Below are positions 59,016-64,000 of a stretch of DNA of 64,000 nt, in pieces. The stretch's first letter is position 1. Each line of letters begins with the position of its first letter. Below the pieces are notes generated by a model. It was not told where the DNA came from. It made no database searches and saw nothing but the letters and a program-made list of their open reading frames with translations. The DNA is taken from contig NZ_CP053348.1 in assembly GCF_013394595.1 (NCBI RefSeq), forward strand, positions 2,382,001-2,446,000. Reading direction: 5' to 3'. A program made the position numbers and the translations under genes. The DNA comes from Winogradskyella forsetii (GTDB lineage Bacteria > Bacteroidota > Bacteroidia > Flavobacteriales > Flavobacteriaceae).

Positions 59016-61407
59016 CTGTAATCTGGTTTTTGTATTTGTTGTATAAAAATGAAATGATTAAAAGCAGCACACCAAGCGATACAAACACGATGGTTTTTGA
59101 AATGGTATTCAGATGTACAATATCGTAAAAGAACAGCTTTATTAAGGTAATCCCAAAGAAAATCATACCTCCAATGCGCAAATAGGCTTTATCTTTCCAA
59201 ATACCAAAAGCGATTAAAAGGAAGGAATACACACCCCAAAGTATGCTCAATCCTAATTTGTAAGATTGTGCTGAATCAAATAGATCCATCCAATGAATCA
59301 GCTCGCTACTTAACACCCAGATAATGGAAACGTGTAATAAAATATCATACGCAATCTTGAAACCTCTCGTTATGCCTTCACGCTTAATAAACTTATAACA
59401 GGTAAATAATGCCAAAGCCAAAAAGATAAACGACACATAGCGTATCCATAAATAAACGCTAGCCTTGACAAAATATTCAGAAGGATTTAAATAGCTTTCC
59501 CGTAACTCACTTATGGCATAAAGTCCTTGCGCTAAAAACATTACTATTGTAGCCACCGCAAGACCTATTGTTATTACTTCTAGAGCTTTGTTTTTGATGA
59601 ATTTAAAACTCACATAAGCCAAGGCTGCCATAAACAATAACGAATAATTAAGAATCCAAATCGTTTTAAAATCCCTCAAATCATAATTTCTGATGGCGTT
59701 ATTGTAATTATCTTCTGAAGTTATTTCAATTTTGGAAGTGTAAAATAATTGATCCCAATACAATTCAATTTCTAGCCTAAATGCATAATAAGCACTAAAT
59801 ATCAATATGGAAGGTATTATATAAGACCATAATTTGTTCCAATTAGAATCGGGTTTAAATGCCGAAACATAAGTTTCTTTTCTAGAAAGCCACACAATGA
59901 ATCCAAATGCGGCCAGAAATAATAAAGAGGTTAAAAAATGAACATTAAAAATTGACGTCATTTCATTTTCAGTTGTCAAACCATAATAAAAACTATAAGC
60001 ATTAGACCAATCTTGTAAAATACTTAAAAACGCCAATAGCATTAATGGATACGATAGTTTTTCGTAAACCGAAATGCCTTTTGTTCGGCCTAACCAAAAT
60101 AACAAAGCAGCTTCACTTACCCATAATAAGGTGACCCAATTACCATTTAATTGCACAGGAATTGTTATTGTAATAAACACTAAAACCATGGCAGACGCTA
60201 AATAAAACAACTTTTTATCGCCTAGTTTCATCTTATAAAACAACACACTGACTATAAAATGAATAACCGCATTGCCCAATGTAAATAGACCTAATAATTG
60301 TGAACCCGTTTTGTTATCATTTAAGATCGCATAACCTAACCCATAAAACACGAAGGAATTGATCAATAACAAAACCACATCTCCAGAATTGAAGGCTTCT
60401 TTTTTTAGGAGTTTGTATGCTATAAATGTGATATAAAATATGAGGAAAAATACAGTTAGAAACGTTAAAGCTAGTCCAAAATGTTCTTCTGGACTATAGT
60501 CAATAAAGTACCAAGACATAAAAATAAGCCATGTAAATATAAAGGCTGAATAGTAAAGTGATTTCCAATATTTTTTGAACGAAATAATTAAAATTCCAAT
60601 GTTAATAATCGCCATATAACCAAATAATATGTCTGCGCGACCAGAATCATTACTCAATAAAAAAGGCACCGCATAAGCACCCACCAAACCAATATGCGCA
60701 ATGATCTGTCGGTTATAACTTATAGCTGCAACCACAGTAAATGCCGTAAAAATCACCATAAGAGCAAAGGCGACCGATTGCGGAATTAGCCCGTAAAAAC
60801 TATAGGCAAAAAACGTGATAAAGTATAAAATTACGATAGCGCCACTTGTTAAAACAGCACTGTAAGATTCGTATTTTTCCTTGAGTTTAATACCAAAACC
60901 AAGTAAGCCAATAGCGGTTAAATACCCAAGGATAATTCGGGTCAAGGGACTTATTAAATCGTTTTCAATGGAATATTTTGCACCAATAGCCACACCTATA
61001 ATCGTAATGATAATGCCGATTTTATTCAGAATGTTTTCACCTATAAATTTCTCTAAACTCGATTTTTGTTTTGGAACTTCCTGAGTATAATTTCGTGTTT
61101 GAGCTTTGTTGGACTCAATTTCACCTTCGGTTTCCAATATCGGTTCTGATTTTGGTGCAATGGATTCATCAATTCCAGATTGGGTTTTCACCTCAGGTTC
61201 AATAGGATGTTCTTTTTCTTCTATTGGCAACGGTTCTGTAATTAGTTCCTTCCCTATTTCATTCTGTTGATCTTTTGATGCTGCAGATTGCAACCGGTAC
61301 AATTCCTCTTTAAGACTATTAATTTCAGCAGAAAACTCGGCTTGCTTTTTAAAAAGAAGTTCTAATTTTTCAATTAATTTATTTATAAGCTCATGATTTG
61401 ATGCCAT
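58999..61407 (-). CDS. DUF2339 family polytopic membrane protein
   Basis: 802 residues. An N-terminal coiled coil (about 1-45) and a Pro/Glu-rich linker lead into FIGENILNKIGIIITIIGVA, the signature start of DUF2339, followed by more than 20 hydrophobic segments. It is first in a two-gene unit with DUF3999. The pair is common in Gram-negative bacteria and has no established role. Confidence 0.88.
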   Translation of the reverse strand: MASNHELINKLIEKLELLFKKQAEFSAEINSLKEELYRLQSAASKDQQNEIGKELITEPLPIEEKEHPIEPEVKTQSGIDESIAPKSEPILETEGEIESNKAQTRNYTQEVPKQKSSLEKFIGENILNKIGIIITIIGVAIGAKYSIENDLISPLTRIILGYLTAIGLLGFGIKLKEKYESYSAVLTSGAIVILYFITFFAYSFYGLIPQSVAFALMVIFTAFTVVAAISYNRQIIAHIGLVGAYAVPFLLSNDSGRADILFGYMAIINIGILIISFKKYWKSLYYSAFIFTWLIFMSWYFIDYSPEEHFGLALTFLTVFFLIFYITFIAYKLLKKEAFNSGDVVLLLINSFVFYGLGYAILNDNKTGSQLLGLFTLGNAVIHFIVSVLFYKMKLGDKKLFYLASAMVLVFITITIPVQLNGNWVTLLWVSEAALLFWLGRTKGISVYEKLSYPLMLLAFLSILQDWSNAYSFYYGLTTENEMTSIFNVHFLTSLLFLAAFGFIVWLSRKETYVSAFKPDSNWNKLWSYIIPSILIFSAYYAFRLEIELYWDQLFYTSKIEITSEDNYNNAIRNYDLRDFKTIWILNYSLLFMAALAYVSFKFIKNKALEVITIGLAVATIVMFLAQGLYAISELRESYLNPSEYFVKASVYLWIRYVSFIFLALALFTCYKFIKREGITRGFKIAYDILLHVSIIWVLSSELIHWMDLFDSAQSYKLGLSILWGVYSFLLIAFGIWKDKAYLRIGGMIFFGITLIKLFFYDIVHLNTISKTIVFVSLGVLLLIISFLYNKYKNQITDDAKD

Positions 61408-61637
61408 ATAACATTGGTTTGGTTACCTTTTTAGATGAAAAAGACAAAGCTAAAATAGCTTTTAAAATTTAAATCTTCAATTCCACGGATTAAAGCACGG
61501 CTTAGGAAATATATTTCATGTTTTCAAAGTTTAGTATATAAATTAATCCAACCTTAATACATTGTTAACATCTGTTTAATTTTTTTAGGTTTCTAATATC
61601 ATAAAATAGTATTTTCGCTTTACCTAAATTAAAACTA

Positions 61638-62405
61638 ATGACAGTGACGGAGTTCGAACCTATTATTGAAGTGCTGGAAGAAGCCTACGAAATTCCACAT
61701 CTTAATGCCACCCGAAAAATTTCGGCATTATTACCACACGAATATTACCAAACCGAAAAGCGCTATCCTGTACTCTATTTGCAAGACGGCCAAAACTTAT
61801 TTAACCCAATGGCGCCGTTTGGAGATTGGGCCATTGATAAATCCATGGCCAAATTGGCCGAAGAAGGTTTTGGAGATCTCATAATTATTGCCGTAGATCA
61901 TGGCAATGAAGAACGCATCAATGAATATTTGCCGTATTATCATCCAAGATTTGGAGAAGGAAAAGGTAATTTTTATATTCAATTTATGATTGAAAAATTA
62001 ATTCCATACATCAACAGCCACTACCGAACCTTGACCGATTTTGACAATACCGGAATTGGAGGAAGCTCAATGGGAGGACTGATTAGTCTACACGCAGGAC
62101 TGAAAAACCCCAAAGTTTTTGGTAAAATGATGATTTTTTCTCCCAGTTTATGGATTTCGAAAACGATTTTCAACAATACAAAAACCTTTCAACCGCTTGA
62201 AGAATCGAAGATTTATCTCTATTCTGGAGGAAAGGAAAGTATTGAGCATTTACCTAATGCGCAAAAACTTGGCGCAATAATTAAAGAACGTATGGTAAAA
62301 GGTTATCATATTGATTTTCATTTCTCCATTAACGAAGAAGGCAGCCATGCTGAAGAACATTGGCGCGAAGAATTCCCGAAAGCCGTAAAATGGCTCTATT
62401 TTTAA
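61638..62405 (+). CDS. Esterase-D-like alpha/beta hydrolase
   Basis: 255 residues of the esterase D / Fes-like family. YPVLYLQDGQNLF, FGDWAIDKSMAKL, the nucleophile elbow GIGGSSMGGLISLHAGL and the late GSHAEEHWREEFP with a likely catalytic His are visible. Substrate could be an acyl or siderophore ester. It precedes the leucyl aminopeptidase gene by 10 bp and is probably in one operon with it. Confidence 0.88.
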   Translation: MTVTEFEPIIEVLEEAYEIPHLNATRKISALLPHEYYQTEKRYPVLYLQDGQNLFNPMAPFGDWAIDKSMAKLAEEGFGDLIIIAVDHGNEERINEYLPYYHPRFGEGKGNFYIQFMIEKLIPYINSHYRTLTDFDNTGIGGSSMGGLISLHAGLKNPKVFGKMMIFSPSLWISKTIFNNTKTFQPLEESKIYLYSGGKESIEHLPNAQKLGAIIKERMVKGYHIDFHFSINEEGSHAEEHWREEFPKAVKWLYF

Positions 62406-62415
62406 TTCAATAATT

Positions 62416-63828
62416 ATGACATACAAACACACTAAAACTTTAGATACTTCAAAAGATTTTATTCTACCCTGTAGAAAGGATAGTCTGCAAGCGATAAAAG
62501 ATTTTCTTCCTATAGCAAAACCAGATTTTGATGGTAGTTTCTCAACGCATCAATTACTTTATGGTAGCCAAGGTAACAGAATATACCTCATAGGATTAGG
62601 AGAAGAAAAACACAGTGCTCAATTAGAGAAGACATTTCAAAAATTGGCCTTTGACACCCAGAAATATTGGAATAAATCGATACAAGTTTATGCTGAGGAT
62701 TTAACAGAAGATGAAGTGAGAAAAGCGGTCATTGGATTAGAAATGGCGCAATATGAAATTGGAGAATTCAAATCGAAAAAAGATAAACAACATAAAATAA
62801 CCGTATCATTTTCTTCAACCAAAAGCGTTAAGAAAATTTTAGACGAAGGTAAATACACAGGAGAAACCATCAACAAAATCAAAGGCTTGGTTGATGCACC
62901 ACCAAATATCAAAACCCCTGAATTTTTGGGGAATTGGGCTGAAAAATCGGCTAAAGATGCCAAGTATAAATGTACCGTTCTCAAATATAAAGAACTTAAA
63001 AAACAAGGTTTTGAAGCGGTTCTATCCGTTGGAAAAGGTAGCGTGAACAAACCTGTAGTTATCATTAACGAATACAATGGTAAAACCAGTAAAAAAGTGG
63101 ATATTGCTTTAGTTGGTAAGGGCATAACATTCGATTCTGGTGGATTATCCATCAAACCTTCCACCAACTTACATTACATGAAAAGTGATATGGGAGGTGC
63201 AGCCGTAGTTTTGGGTGTTGTGGAATTGATTGCCAAATTAAAACTAAAAATCAATATTGTTGGCATTGTCTGCTCAGCCGAAAATGCAGTAGATGCAGAA
63301 AGTTACCGACCTGGAGATGTTATTAATTCCTACTCTGGCAAAACCATAGAAATCATTGATACTGATGCCGAAGGCCGTTTGGTTTTAGCCGATGGTTTAA
63401 GTTATGCGGTGAAAAATTTAAAACCAGACTATCTAATTGATTTAGCAACCTTAACAGGAAGCGTCGTAAGAACCTTAGGTTATGAAGCCGCAGGAATGTT
63501 TACACATAATGAAGCTATGGCAAAAACCATGTCTGACATCGGCTACAAAGTACACGAACGCGTTTGGCAACTACCGATGTTCGAGGAATACAAAAGCGAC
63601 TTACATAGCGATATCGCCGATTTAAGGAATTTTAGTGGTAAACCATTAACTGGAGCCACAAATGCAGCCCAATTTTTAGAATCTTTTACCGAAGACCATG
63701 AAAATTGGATGCATTTGGATATTGCAGGTGTGTCTTTTGGAAGTTCGCCTTATGCAAAGATGAAAAGTGCTTCGGGTTATGGCATACAGTTGATTACTGA
63801 ATTTATTAAAGAAAAAGCTTTGAAGTAA
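62416..63828 (+). CDS. pepA: Leucyl aminopeptidase (M17)
   Basis: 470 residues, cytosolic di-zinc aminopeptidase. The catalytic domain shows VGKGITFDSGGLSIKP with the metal-binding Lys and Asp, MKSDMGGAAVVLG, and the hallmark DTDAEGRLVLADGL. The N-terminal domain is shorter and more diverged than in E. coli PepA. It removes N-terminal residues from peptides during turnover. Confidence 0.92.
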   Translation: MTYKHTKTLDTSKDFILPCRKDSLQAIKDFLPIAKPDFDGSFSTHQLLYGSQGNRIYLIGLGEEKHSAQLEKTFQKLAFDTQKYWNKSIQVYAEDLTEDEVRKAVIGLEMAQYEIGEFKSKKDKQHKITVSFSSTKSVKKILDEGKYTGETINKIKGLVDAPPNIKTPEFLGNWAEKSAKDAKYKCTVLKYKELKKQGFEAVLSVGKGSVNKPVVIINEYNGKTSKKVDIALVGKGITFDSGGLSIKPSTNLHYMKSDMGGAAVVLGVVELIAKLKLKINIVGIVCSAENAVDAESYRPGDVINSYSGKTIEIIDTDAEGRLVLADGLSYAVKNLKPDYLIDLATLTGSVVRTLGYEAAGMFTHNEAMAKTMSDIGYKVHERVWQLPMFEEYKSDLHSDIADLRNFSGKPLTGATNAAQFLESFTEDHENWMHLDIAGVSFGSSPYAKMKSASGYGIQLITEFIKEKALK

Positions 63829-63918
63829 TTTAGAGTTTTGTAAATTGGTTAAAGCTAACTAATATGTCTTGATTCTTGGCTTTATAAGCGAAGCGGTCTA
63901 GATTCTAATCTAAATACC

Positions 63919-64000
63919 ATGCCTAAAAAACCATTAAATTTCCTCTGCATTTCTACCTATTTCAAAGGTGAAGATTTTCTTAAAAGCTGTAAAGCAGAAG
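63919..64000 (+). CDS. Partial gene, possibly ATP-grasp protein (cut by the window)
   Basis: Only 27 codons are visible: MPKKPLNFLCISTYFKGEDF and on. Flavobacterial proteins with this start that I recall are ATP-grasp-domain proteins, but no catalytic motif is inside the window, so the name is tentative. Confidence 0.4.
   Translation, partial: MPKKPLNFLCISTYFKGEDFLKSCKAE

Overview
The window is AT-rich DNA from a member of the Bacteroidota, almost certainly the family Flavobacteriaceae. The evidence is a secreted protein with a type IX (Por) C-terminal sorting domain, a carboxypeptidase-regulatory/TonB receptor, flavobacterial families (DUF6090, DUF6146, DUF6787, an acyl-CoA reductase next to serC), flavobacterial promoter motifs (TTG-N18-TAnnTTTG) and the lack of Shine-Dalgarno sites.

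The left flank (1-15.3 kb) is ordinary chromosome: an RsmI-like methylase, a lytic transglycosylase, a tight dapF / acetyltransferase / mltG / DUF2279 operon, a DegP-type protease, a long-form GAPDH, two LVIVD-type lipoproteins, a coiled-coil membrane protein, a T9SS-exported protein, holA, an HsdR-N domain protein, a glycosyltransferase and an OmpA lipoprotein. The right flank (43-64 kb) is also housekeeping: dinB-like and WYL regulator genes, ferredoxin, acyl-CoA reductase, serC, a serA-like dehydrogenase, DUF937, a TonB-receptor locus, lolD, DUF3999/DUF2339 membrane proteins, an esterase and a leucyl aminopeptidase.

The centre (about 15.3-43.0 kb) is the striking part. It holds 21 gene units, all on the minus strand, separated by about 135-200 bp structured repeats. 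In every unit the first bases after the left repeat (GTTxxxx...) are the reverse complement, exact or nearly so, of the last bases before the right repeat (...xxxxAAC), and this sequence differs from unit to unit. That is the signature of integron gene cassettes and attC sites. No integrase is visible, so this looks like a large integrase-less (CALIN-type) array whose attI side would lie to the right. Cassette cargo includes three DUF6090 membrane proteins, small membrane and secreted proteins, a VOC protein, a 2H phosphoesterase, an S33 peptidase, a nuclease-HEPN/RusA pair, and one 6.3-kb cassette with a five-gene defence operon (regulator, HSDR_N-methylase fusion, specificity subunit, Septu-like ATPase and HNH nuclease).

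Three insertion sequences entered the array. An IS3-family element lies just upstream of a DUF6090 gene. Two IS110-family elements each split an attC-like site. In the second one the upstream non-coding region can be read as a bridge RNA: two adjacent stem-loops carry a 10-nt match to the left target flank, a 6-nt complement to the right flank, a 9-nt match to the element's right end and a 7-nt (one wobble) complement to its left end, all consistent with a CT core. Its transposase has an in-frame stop.
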